DNA of 64,000 nucleotides from Scenedesmus sp. ARA3 (taxonomy: Eukaryota > Chlorophyta > Chlorophyceae > Sphaeropleales > Scenedesmaceae), in assembly GCA_004335835.1 (NCBI GenBank), contig RWJK01001341.1:1-64000 (forward strand). Direction: 5' to 3'. The first letter of the stretch is position 1, and the number at the start of each line of letters is the position of its first letter. Below, in pieces: positions 48,030 to 58,585 of this stretch. The translations under genes were made by a program, and so were the position numbers. The notes under the pieces are model-generated. The model worked only from the letters and a program-made list of their open reading frames with translations, had not been told where the DNA came from and ran no database searches.

Positions 48030-48990
48030 TAGCTCCACAGCTCTGTGCAGCAGCATATCTCCTGCTGTGTGTCCTCAGCCATCCAGAAAGAGCTAGTACC
48101 CAGAATGACATTGTCGCCTGGCGCCCGCAACCGCGGCGCTATCACTGGCAGTGGGATCAGGGCGCCGTTGCGCGTATCCGCTGCTGCAAACGCCTGCTGT
48201 TGTAGTGAGGGTTCATCCCAGAACTGGTGGAAATCGTACTGCCCTAGCTGCAGCTCCCAGAGAGCATAATCTGCAGGGGTGGGCACTACAATGACTGCTG
48301 GCAGGGTCAAAATGAGTGCTGTGCTGTCCTGGCCAGCCAGCAGCTCCACTGTGAGTGGCTCTGCCAGCACCTCGAGCGGCACGGGTTCTCCACCATGCAA
48401 GCTGATGCAGCCACTGCCGCCAAGCGGCTGCCGCTGCAGGCCCAGGCGGTCGGCTACAGCCTGCAGCAGCAGCAGCAGCAGCAGCAGAGGATGGCACAGA
48501 GCGTTGATAAGCTTGCTTTTAGCCAATAGCCCATGGAATCCTGGCATTGCAACAGCATCTTTGAGTTGTCAATTACCTGGTTGCATGCAGCGAGGGCCAT
48601 ATGTGATCAGCTCACTATGTAATACTGCTGCTGCGGCACGTATATGACAGCCCCCATCTGGACTCATCAAGGGAATATGCAGGTGCATTATTTGGAATGT
48701 TCTGTCTGTCCAAGGGCAACAGAGGTTGACTGTACACCCCTAAGTGATGCTACGGTAGCGCTCCATTGTGTAGGGACCTGATCATGCGCGCTGCTCGCAC
48801 CTGGGTCATGGATGTGGGTGCTGTGAAGTTAGCCTGGTGCAAATAACGCCAGTATGGCCTGGTGCCACAGCCCCATACTCTTGAATGACGTGGTCGTCAC
48901 GAAAGGGGGCGTACTGCTGGGCAGTGTGGCAGAAGGCTACTGGCTGGTCCCCTATCAAGTGATGCAGAGTGTGCAGTATGTCGGGCATGC
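48030..48990 (-). pseudogene. Truncated, frameshifted copy of the RING gene (copy B)
   Basis: The exon from 48460 (AVADRLGLQRQPLGGSGCIS, WELQLGQYD) is a clear paralogue of the second exon of copy A. It reads on to a stop at 48029-48031 with no RING. A degenerate copy of the preceding exon lies at about 48990-48795 (LHHLIGDQPVAFCH, APGHTGVICTRL) and is shifted out of frame just before HPHP, where copy A reads PTSMTQ. The donor CAG|GTGCGAG is still recognisable. It arose by tandem duplication of copy A and is probably not functional, although the 48460 exon itself remains open. Confidence 0.65.
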
Positions 48991-49756
48991 TGATATGCCG
49001 GATACGCCACTGGTGATATTAGGATCGGCAAATCTGGCGTTATAGCAAGCTGTAAGCTTTGCACTGAAGGTCACGGACCGGCAAACAGCCTGCAGCAGAC
49101 TTCGGAACTGAAACGTTCGAGTGAAAGGTAGCAAGCTGCCGTTGTCTCAAGGCATCCTAGCAACGGCTAGCTGGTACCTAGGTGGCGAGGAGGACGCAGA
49201 GGATGACAGTCGTGCTGGTCACCCGAGTGACACAGTTGGAAGTAACATGTCACCTGCGGCTAGGGCTTGCGTCAGTCGATTGTCCGGAGGTACTGGTGCA
49301 AGTTGATTCTACAAGCAGTTCTACAATCTCATCTGCCGTTTATTCCTCCATCCCTACCACGGGGCAACCCAATGCTGATAGGTGGTCAGCAGCTGCTAAA
49401 GCTGCAAGGTACCAAGTGTCCACAGTCACTGTTGACAGTGACGTGACTGTCGTCAGGTTACAGAGAGCTGACGAATCAGCAACAAGGTGGGTCAACAGGA
49501 TACTACTCTGACGTACTCGAACAATGACAATGCAATGTTTGCTGTGCCTGGTCTATGCAGGGAGTGCAACACACGTATACCCACAACACGGCGTTGACTA
49601 CGGACCAAATCTAGCATGCACATGTCAAGCACAATACAAAGCCACTATCAAATTTCCGCAGCTGCATACAATCAAGAGCTGCAATCCAGCTTCTGCAGTG
49701 TGCAGCCCGCAGGCCACCCATGGCCCACAGGTCCGACCACCTACTCAGCCACTCGT
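48991..49756. other. No gene seen
   Basis: An intergenic stretch between the RING copies and the next - strand gene. Short + frames (49121-49306, 49182-49511) show no family signature. Confidence 0.45.
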
Positions 49757-50938
49757 CTACTGGTCACCGGCTGCCAGCAGTACATCCCTGCGGTCCCTGA
49801 TGCTGAACAGCTTTGTGAGGTACCCAACCCTGCCAGCCCCCAACACACCACCACCTGCACCACCGCCGCTGCCGTTTGTGGCACGCGCCACCTCAATCTC
49901 ATGCGCCTCCTCATCTCCCTCTGTTGTGACAGTGTCCAAACTCGCGCGAGCTGCAGCATCTGCGCGCCCTGCCACCTGCAGCTCCTTGCTGCTGCCGCTT
50001 GCCGGGCCAAAGATGCTGTCTGCTGCCTTGCGGAAGCTGCCGCTCACCCTGCCTCGCCACCAGCTGCCCAGGCCCCTGCCAGCAGCCAGCTTACGCTGCA
50101 GCTGCTTGCCTGGGCCAGCCAGCTCTGCCTCCTCCTCCTCCTCTTCTTGCTGTGGCACGATGAAGCTGCCATCCCTGCAGTCATCATCAGTGCTGTGCCT
50201 GTTGCTGCTGCTGCCAGACTGCGTCACGCCTTCAACAGTCATGCTCCGCTTTGACTCCAGCAGTGCCACAGCTGCTGGCACTGCACCCTCGCATGCAGGC
50301 TCCTGCACAGCGCGTGCTGTGAAACGCTGCTCATCTTCTTCATCGCTGCTGCTGCTGTCATCAGCCCATGGCGAACCACCGCGGCAGCAACGCCGCCGCC
50401 TGCTGCTTCTTTTCAGCTGCTGCTCCTCAAACAGCGCCTCCCACTCTGGCAGGTTAGTCAGCACACGGGTCTTTGGCACAGGTTGTGCCACAGTCCCATG
50501 CCGGCTGTCAAAGGTGGTCAGCATGCTGGACAGCTCTGCTGCAGCGTTGGCATCTACGCTGCGCAGCAGCACGGCAGGCAACGCAGGCGGCATCTCGCCA
50601 TCCGCTGCAGTGCCATGCCCACTGATGGTGGCATTGGCGTTGCCGCTGGTCGTGCAGCCTGGCAAGCCAGCCAGTATGTCAAACGTCATGCTGTTCAGCT
50701 CCAGGTGCACTTGTGCGACTGAGCCTGCCACCCCCACTGTGGCAACTGCCATAGGGCTGCTGCTGCCACTGTTCAGGTAGTCAATGGCATCACTGCTGGC
50801 AGCAGGTGCAGGTGCTGCCACAGCAGGCGGGGTTTCGCTCATGTCTGCCCTGCTGCCACCGCACGCCGGCACAAATGGAGCCGTCGTTGTCGCATCAATA
50901 GCGGTGCTTGCTGCCATGTGCTGACCAGGGCTCAACAT
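49757..50938 (-). CDS. Ser/Ala-rich protein of unknown function, related to its upstream neighbour
   Basis: A 393-codon frame runs from ATG 50938 (MLSPGQHMAASTAIDATTTA) to TAG at 49757. Upstream open sequence with a CTGCAG near 51000 means it could instead be a later exon. It contains Ser/Asp/Glu-rich acidic stretches (DDSSSSDEEDEQRF, QQEEEEEEAELAG), a basic RRRRCC cluster and the hydrophobic end GRVGYLTKLFSIRDRRDVLL. SVAQVHLELNSMTF matches SVAHVHLELDSSMAG of the next gene, so the two are paralogues or parts of one locus. I do not recognise a domain. Confidence 0.5.
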   Translation of the reverse strand: MLSPGQHMAASTAIDATTTAPFVPACGGSRADMSETPPAVAAPAPAASSDAIDYLNSGSSSPMAVATVGVAGSVAQVHLELNSMTFDILAGLPGCTTSGNANATISGHGTAADGEMPPALPAVLLRSVDANAAAELSSMLTTFDSRHGTVAQPVPKTRVLTNLPEWEALFEEQQLKRSSRRRRCCRGGSPWADDSSSSDEEDEQRFTARAVQEPACEGAVPAAVALLESKRSMTVEGVTQSGSSSNRHSTDDDCRDGSFIVPQQEEEEEEAELAGPGKQLQRKLAAGRGLGSWWRGRVSGSFRKAADSIFGPASGSSKELQVAGRADAAARASLDTVTTEGDEEAHEIEVARATNGSGGGAGGGVLGAGRVGYLTKLFSIRDRRDVLLAAGDQ

Positions 50939-51080
50939 GCCCAGACTGGGTTGAAGTGGGCTTGCAGCACTCTGCAGACAGCAGCATGGCAGTCGGTGTG
51001 CTGCATCAGTCAAATGGTTAAGCTTGAATTATGCATGCAATTCCATCTGGCACGAATTCCTATGCATGCGTGCATGCATG

Positions 51081-53760
51081 CTATGTGGTGACTTCATCAC
51101 GTGGCGGAATGTCCTTGGCACCCACCTGCTTGCGTGCCTTGCTGCTGAACAATTCACGAAGGACACCGCGCCAGCCTGAGCTGGGCTTGCTGCCGGTATT
51201 GGCGCAGGACATGTTGCCACTGCTGCTGCTGCCAACTGCTGGCCCGCCTGATGTGGCAACTGCTGCAGTGGCCGATACTGCGTGATTGAAAGGATTATTC
51301 ACAGCGCCTGCAGGGATGGGGGACTGCACAGATGTCCTGCCACTGTCATCTAAGCCCCTGCTGACAGTATTGCTCATGCTGCTCATGCTGGAAGTGACAA
51401 TGCTACCTGCCGTCAGTGGGCTCATGGGGCCGTCCCCCCACCACTGCCTTGCCACAAAGCCAGCCATGCTGCTGTCCAACTCCAGGTGCACATGTGCAAC
51501 TGAATCAGCAACCTGGACGCCAGCATGTGCAGCCGGGATCATGCTGCGTGTGCTGATAGGGTCTGCTGCCGGCCCTGCAGCTGTCACAGCCTGTCTGATT
51601 GCCGCGTTTTGTGCCTGCATTGCAGCTTGAGGGGGAGAGTGGCGCCACGCCTCCATCCTGCTGCTGGGGTCTGACATATTTGCCAACAGCAGCTCAACCC
51701 GCACTTCCAACCCATTTGGGACGTACTGCATGACCTGGAAGTGCCTCTGGAACACAATGGCCGCCCCAGCTGCCTGCCAGCGCTTGCGTGCAGCGCTCAA
51801 GCCAGGGCTTGGGCGCGGGGCGCCAAACTTATAGCTATGAAGCAGCGCGTTATACATTGCCGAGGCAGCTAGCAGTGCTGGGTCTCGCGCTGTCACACCA
51901 TTATGACCAGCGGGTAGCCATGGTGAAGACTTGAGCCTGCCAGCGATGGTGCTTGCAGGACTGGCGTTGCTGGAAGGCACAGGGCTTGGCTGCAGGGGCT
52001 TGATGACTGCACGCACCCTGTCCCCATCCAGCAGCAGGGATAGGCTGATGGGTGCGTCTTGGTCCTGCTGCAGCTGCTGCAGCTCAGCGCCACGGACTTT
52101 GTGGGCATCGCCACTCCACAGCTCTACCATACTGCTCGGCCCCAGCACAGCTGCCGCCAGCAGCTCGGCCTGCATGGTCGCCTCATCCTGCAGGCACTGC
52201 ATGGCGCGGAAGTGCCTCTGGAACACGATGGCCGCCCCAGCTGCCTGCCAGCGCTTGCGTGCAGCGCTCAAGCCAGGACTTGGGCACTGCGGGTAGGCAT
52301 CCTCAAAGCTGTGCAGCAGTGCTCCATACATTGCCGAAGCAGCCAGCGCTGGGTCGCGCGCTGCTCCAGCATCGCCACCAGCAGCCAGCCATGATGAGGA
52401 CTTGAGCCTGCCAGCGATGGTGCTTGCAGGACTGGCGTTGCTGGAAGGCGCTGGGCTGGCCTGCAAGGGCTTGATGAATGCACGCACCCTGTCCCCATCC
52501 AGCAGCAGGGATAGGCTGACGAGTGCCTCGCAGTCGTGCTGCGGTGCTGCTGCATCTGCGGCGCAAGGGCGCAGGATAGTGACAGCCACATGGTCTGATG
52601 CTGTCTGCTGCATTCCTGCAAGCTCTGCTTTTACTGCTTCAACACCATCACACTCGCAGGAACTGGCTGGGCTGTAGGGAGATGCTGCCATATCCCATCC
52701 TAGCTGTGCAGGTGTTGCCACATTAGGAGGGTAGAGCTGGCTGCTTGGGTTGCTGCAGCTCTGCGCCTTCATGGTCTTGAAGGCGCCTGCGCTGCTTGCT
52801 GGTCTGTCACTGCACATCGCTGATGTGTTGCCTGATGAAGAGACGAGCTGGACAGGGGCATCCAGGAAAGACGCTGCTGCGGCTGGTGGGTTGGGTATGA
52901 TGACCTTGAGCTTGCTGAATGCTGCAGAGAGTGAGGAGGGCTTGCAGGAAAGGCATGCAGCAGGCTGCTGCAGGTTGGCGGTGGCTGCGCTGCTGTGCGA
53001 CAGCTGATGTGCTGCTTCTAGCATTGCTGCCTGCACACTTTCCATCTCTGCTGCCGACAGCGCTGTTGAGCTGTGGTGGCTGGTAGTTGTGGGTTGCCCG
53101 ACTGTGCTGCTGCCTGGCACCAGCAATGGAGCTGTGGCGTCTGCTGCATCCTCATCATGGCCCTTCACAAAGCCACCATTGATGCTGGTGGTGCTACCGC
53201 CGCTGCTGGCTGCTGCTGCAATGGCAACTGCATTGGCTGTGGCTGCTTCTAATGCTGTTGTTGCCGCCAGAGTAGTCGCTGCAGCGGCTGCAGGCAGGCT
53301 GCATGCGTTGAGCAGTGCGTTCTGTGAGGCGTGGAAGCGTTGCCGCAAGAACGCCTTGGTGACCTTGGGCACAGGTGGCGCAGCAGCTTGCTTCTGGGGG
53401 CTGTGTTTGGCCTGCAGGACAACAACACACGCAGCCTTCAGCAACATCTTGCAGGATAACTGTAGGTATTGGCTGTGCATTGATGCGTTGTTTTGGTTGT
53501 GTGCAGCTGCCGGTGGCACATGTGCCACTGCATATTGCTGCTGCCACAGCAGTTTTGGAATTGCCCTGCATTACTTGGCTGATGCGTATGGGTTCCGAGC
53601 AAGCATGGACATGTATTGTTCCTACACTGCTCTGTCTGTGTCAAGCGGCGAGGATCACCTTGGTAGAGGACTGCTTGCTGGTGAGGATGAGGCGGCGCGC
53701 TGCAGCAACAGGCCGCGTGCCTGCAGGGGCAGCAGGAGCCTTCAGTAGGGCCTTGTGGTC
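51081..53760 (-). CDS. Ala/Ser-rich protein with an internal ~155-residue duplication
   Basis: The large exon is 53411 to the stop at 51081 (~776 codons), preceded in phase by an exon ending at 53659 (LKAPAAPAGTRPVAAARRLI...KQSSTK). The first exon with an ATG was not found; MHCDDYAQADDIYGVLQ near 54168-54118 is a weak candidate. The protein carries two tandem copies of a unit with SLSLLLDGDRVRA(F/V)IKPLQ, SSNASPASTIAGRLKSS and the IQ-like helix ARKRWQAAGAAIVFQRHFRA. Their DNA copies lie at about 51660-52060 and 52130-52530, period ~470 bases. The rest is low complexity. The IQ-like helix might bind calmodulin, but that is a guess. Family unknown. Confidence 0.55.
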
Positions 53761-54340
53761 AAGCAGCCCGTAGCCTGGACTCCATGTTGCAGGACAGCTG
53801 CTGCTGTTCTGGGGATTGTTGGAGTGGGGCCCCTGGCGGTGCTGCGCCTGGCAACTGCGAATGATGTTCTTCTGTGGCGAGCTCTGCAGCAGCAAGGGGC
53901 GATTGCACAGCAGCAGGTGCAACCACACCAGATATAAGACCCAGCATAAGCAGTTACAGCTCTCCTGCACACAGTTGCTGCTAATACATGGCTATGTTGT
54001 GCAGTTTGTCACATAATCACATGAACCGCCTTCCAACAGCAGCGAACGCACCATTGGAGTGCATGCGCGCACTTGCTGTAGGTCTTTGCACTGATGATGG
54101 GTGTGGGTGCTGTATTCTACCTGAAGAACACCGTATATGTCGTCAGCTTGAGCATAGTCGTCACAATGCATCGCTGAGCGGCTTGCTGAGCCTGTCCACA
54201 GAAGGCAGTGCATGCCATCAGCTACTGTCTTGCTCACCTCTACGAGCCTAGATTCTCCGTCGATGGTTTAGAGTATAGCTGCGATGCAAAACTCCGATGA
54301 CTAAGCTACAAACGAGATGCTTCCTGCTCGCCGAAGTACT

Positions 54341-54447
54341 TTTCCCGCCTTCGCGCTCTTGAGCATCACGGCCAAGAAGGTTAATTGAAGAGCAATGCAA
54401 AGCGTGTGTTTGTACAGGAAAACAAATAGAAAGTACTTGGCGGGAAA
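54341..54447. promoter_or_regulatory. Inverted pair of E2F-like sites
   Basis: TTTCCCGCC at 54341-54349 and TTGGCGGGAAA at 54437-54447 match the E2F/DP consensus in opposite orientation, each next to AGTACTT. A telo-box-like AAACCCTA follows at about 54483. They lie between the wax-synthase stop and the - strand gene ending at 51081, in the position of that gene's promoter. No gene is supported at 53760-54741. Confidence 0.45.
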
Positions 54448-54741
54448 TGACACCGGACAGGGTATCTTTTTGGACCTTTCAAAACCCTACGCACATCTCT
54501 TGACATGAGCTTCAGGTTCAAAAAGTCACAGCAGCGCCTGCTGAGTACTATCGCCATGTGATAGCACATGCAAAGCCTGATCGTTGGAATGACACCAACG
54601 CCATCCCTCATGCCAGGGAGCAATGCTGTTACAGCACAGCAGACAGTAACACCATCCAGAATGGTGGCAAGGGCAGCTCATTGATGCAGCAAGTCAAACC
54701 CAGGGACAGGTTGCAAGCACCGCAGCAGCAGAGTGGCAAGC

Positions 54742-57011
54742 TCACTGAGTCAAGATGCCTGGTAGCTGTGCGACCTCCTCAGCAACCACCCGTGCTTGTC
54801 TAAAGCACCCATCCACTACTCCTGACTCAACCACAGGTGTTATCAATAGCGGATCTGCCATCACAATCAGCAGCAGGTTTGTCAGAATGACAGCCAGCAC
54901 ACGTGGCATGCATACTCCTGCTGCCTTGGCTGCCTCGCTCGCCCTGGCTTCTAGCATCAACAAAGGCCCTTGCGCAACAAAGAACCACATCCACCTCCAA
55001 CCAAAGGTGCCTGTCACGGCAAAGAACAGTAGCAGGTGCCATGCAGAACTTACAGCAAAAGTTGCCTGCATGCCCGCAAATCGCCTCATCGTAGATCCTC
55101 CTGCCCGCTGCCTGCTTCTGCTGCTGCTGGTGTGGTTACTGGTGTTAGCAGCCACTCCATTCTGCGCATCCTTGTCCTGCTGCGGCCGCTGTTGCTGGTC
55201 CTGCCGGCCTTTTGTGCTGCTGCTTTGAGTCGCACTCAGCTGGTCAGAAGACACCAGGTTCCTGTGCTGCTTGGCAGCAGCCACTCCGTTGCAGCTGGAG
55301 GTGTGTTCGCATGTCATGATGCTGTCCTGCAAGCATTGCTGCACACCTCCAGCTGAGCATGCTGCTGTTGCTGGTGCGCTAGCCATCATTTTTTGCTCCA
55401 CAATAGGATCGTACACCATTACCCTGCAACGGCAGCAGCAGTGATTAAAGACAAGATGTTGAGTGCAACAACAAACACCAAGATTGAGCTGTCCCTTGCT
55501 GTTTGGTGTTAATGCTTGATTCACACCCCTGCCAGGAGTTGCCTATGTGAGAAATTCAAACAGCAGCAGCGCCGCCATGCAAGTGTACCTGCCATGGCGT
55601 GTTACCCTGGCTTCCCAGCAGATCATTCTTGCAAGCTATACACACACACACGCCCAAGGTGTGTGCCGCTCACCTAAACAGATACGTAGTTGTCACATTC
55701 CAGCGCTGGCTCCAGAACTCGGTCAAACTTCCACTCATGTACGGCCGGTCAAAGCTCGGTGCCAGCCGCATGCCCAGCAGGGCCGTGGTCAGCAGCGCAA
55801 AGCAGTCTGTCGCTCCACCCAAGAACATGCATGTAATGAGCATGTACAGCCAGTACACAGCCAGGCGAGGCAACCACTGAATGTGCAGTGCTGCACTGGC
55901 CAGTGTCCCGCATGCTGCGCGGCTGAGTAAGCTGAGTGCTTGGTGGCGGAGGCTGTTGCGCCTGCTGCCGTAGCTGGTGTGCTTGCTGGCTCTGCTGGCT
56001 GCAAAGGCTGCAGGAAACAACAAGGGCGCAGCACCAGCAACAAACAGCGGCACCAGCATCAGCAAGATATGGGAGGGCTTAGAACAGTGGTGCCTGTGAT
56101 GTTTGTGTGGCGGTATGCAGGACTGCAACTGATGATGCGCAAGTGGATCCGGAGCTGACTGGTGTGGTAAACAAGCATGCTATGGCGCATTGCAAGCTGG
56201 AGCAACTGCGATGCTCCACCTTTTGGGCTGGTTGCTGTTGGTCTGGGTCTTGTGCTGCCAACCAGTCATGCTGCTGCTGCTGCTGCTTCTGCTGATGGCT
56301 ACATCACAGTCTACTGACTGGGTACAATCATGCCTGTTGGGCTGGTCGTTGCAGTGCATGGTTTGTGTCGGCGATCGCACCTGACTCTGGGATCACTGGC
56401 AGGCAGCATGCCACAACAAAGTGCCAGTACTGCTGGGGCACGTGCACCAGCACACCCCTGCTCATCACCAAAGCAATGATCTGTGAAGTAGCATGCAAGG
56501 GTAAACGCACAGACAGGCAGCCATATCAAGAGTCATCAGGACCGCAAATCATTGCAAGGTCGGCCTGCATGCTCTGCCTCTGCAGCTGCTGATGTTGCAA
56601 AGCTATTTGCTGTGCTGTTGCTGGTGAAGTGCTACAGATTGGGCTGCTAGTGGCTGGCGCACAGATTCATTACTCTTTTGAACTGCTGCAATGCAGAACG
56701 GGTCTTGATTGTCTGAATGTTCGAAAAGCAGTGTCACTGTGCTGAGCAATTCAGATCTCCACGGGCCCACCCACCTTGAAGGCTGCAAATGATAGCAGGC
56801 CAGTAGTAGGCAGCACACTCAATGGGTCGTTTACACTGTCTACCAGGTATGGCAGCAGCGCAAAGTGCAGTGCTGCACATGGCAAGCACAGCAGAGCACG
56901 CAAAAGCGGCGTCTGCCTTTGCATGCGGGTGTGAACCCAGAACACCCATGTTGCTGTGCTCCAGATGCAGGCCGCGGTGAATGCCTGCCTTGTCAGCCAT
57001 GTGGATGGCAT
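54742..57011 (-). CDS. Wax-ester synthase-type MBOAT acyltransferase
   Basis: Four exons join in phase to give 450 aa: 57011-56775, 56480-56381, 56007-55674 and 55423-54742. Family hallmarks are the block APSFDRPYMSGSLTEFWSQR then WNVTTTYLFR, and the C-terminal segment with the presumed catalytic His (VSSAWHLLLFFAVTGTFGWR then WMWFFVAQGPLLMLE), as in plant long-chain-alcohol O-fatty-acyltransferases (wax synthase domain of the MBOAT group). About seven or eight hydrophobic spans indicate an ER-type membrane enzyme. A low-complexity Ser/Gln/Asn insert of ~100 residues sits between the two conserved blocks, encoded at the start of exon 4. The reaction would be acyl-CoA plus fatty alcohol (or a diacylglycerol-like acceptor). 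Start ATG 57011 gives a hydrophobic N-terminus, as usual here. Confidence 0.85.
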
Positions 57012-57058
57012 TTCACCTCTATATGACGCAGTACCTGATGGCTTGTTGAGGCAGAGAC

Positions 57059-57059
57059 C

Positions 57060-57108
<49 letters not shown>

Positions 57109-57130
57109 CTGCTGCTGCTACTGCTAGCAC
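57059..57130. repeat. (CTG)n tract upstream of the wax-synthase gene
   Basis: About sixteen nearly perfect CTG triplets lie 50 bases upstream of the start codon on the coding (-) strand, where they read CAG. Probably 5'UTR or promoter. Confidence 0.9.
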
Positions 57131-58395
57131 TGCAGCAGCAGTGCTGCGTGAGCCCGTATCATCATTCAGAAAAGAATTCGTTGGGGTGGAGTTGGCAGTC
57201 GTTTCAGTTTTATGAACCCGGCAAGAATGCTGAACGATCATACACAGGTGACACAAGGTGGTAGGGTGGCTGCAGGGTCCATGCGGCTATCCAGTTGAGC
57301 CATTGACGGTGAATACCAACTTCTAGATGTATCTACGAGTTCAAGTACTGCGCTGGCATTTGTCACTTGTCACTGCCGGACCTTACCGTTGCCGGTCCCG
57401 GAACGAACTTCACTGCAGGTGCCGCGCGCTGAGAACATAAGGCACACCGGGTAGTATAAAATTGGTACAACGTGCAAGCAGGTCGATCATTGCAGGTCAA
57501 TAATCGCATGCAACATAATGCGTACTCACATAGCAAGAAGGGGCCCCCAGGACCAGCATGGCTACTTCAACTTCAGTGTTGTGGTGCTGCTGCTCCTCCT
57601 ACTTGTTCTAGTATTACCTGCATTTAAAACAAAACCTGGTCAGTGCCGCCCTCAGTAGCCACGATGGCCTGGGGGGCAACGGCACTGACGGCCTTCTGCT
57701 CCTTTGTAGTCAGAGGTAGCCCTGGTGCTGCGTTGTCAGTAACATCCTCAGTCTGTCACCACCAGCGAACGCGTTTAAAGTAGACAGTTTTCTCGCAATG
57801 AAGCAGGAGCAGCAGCAGTGTTTATAGTACAGGTGTAGGCAGGGGGGATGCATGTATGCCTGAATGTCGTTCGGGTGATACCTTGAGGGGTTGCATTATA
57901 TAAAGAAGGTTGCTGATTGCATACATTACAAGCATTGAAGCACAATGCAACATCATGCATACTCACATAGCTAGACGGCGCCCCCAGGCCATCATGGCTG
58001 CTTCAACTTCAGACTCTATGCATTACAGCGTACGGTGGCAGCTGCAGCACCACCATACAACGTGCTACAGCTCTATAACTTGCATCATGACGATTCGCTT
58101 GCTGCTGCACTGTTGCAGTCACTGCACTGAGTGTCATTCAAACCCATCTCTCAACCCAGCAACCAGCAGCATTCATTGCCTCATTGACGGTATTTGCACA
58201 CTTCTGTGGCACCACAGCACAAAGCAGCCCCAGGACAACGCAAGAACCAGCAGCAGCACTGCTGGAGCTGACGCACTTCCTGCTGCTCGCTCGGCGGCTG
58301 CGCTGCCCAACTGTCTTTCATCTGTGCACGCCCTGCACGCCCAATCTCTGTCCTATACCTCTGAGCACCACCTAGTGCGCAGCTAGCTGCTGTGC
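57131..58395. other. Intergenic region with a duplicated segment
   Basis: I see no gene. A ~75-base segment at about 57507-57585 (ACTCACATAGCAAGAAGGGG to CTACTTCAACTTCAG) is repeated at about 57945-58020 with ~85% likeness. The ACTCACATAG part resembles an inverted GTGAG donor. Confidence 0.5.
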
Positions 58396-58585
58396 CTTGC
58401 TTACGCCCTCTTGGCTTCCGGCTTTGCCTTCTTTGGTGCTGGCTGGGCCATCTGTGCTGCTGGCTGGGCCATCTATGCTGCTGGCTTACGCCATCTTTGC
58501 TGCTGGCTGACGCCCTCTTTGCTGCTGGCTGGGCCATCTCTCGTGCTGCTTACGCCCGCTTGGCTGCCGGCTTGGCCTTCTTTGG
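58396..58585 (-). repeat. Repeated C-terminal tail of the MPDU1-like gene
   Basis: The sequence AAGGCCAAGCCGGCAGCCAA near the stop is followed by about six diverged ~25-30-base copies (GGCCCAGCCAGCAGCAAAGA type). The last copy (AAGGCAAAGCCGGAAGCCAA) ends GAGGGCGTAAGC, almost identical to the genuine terminus including its TAA. Confidence 0.8.
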
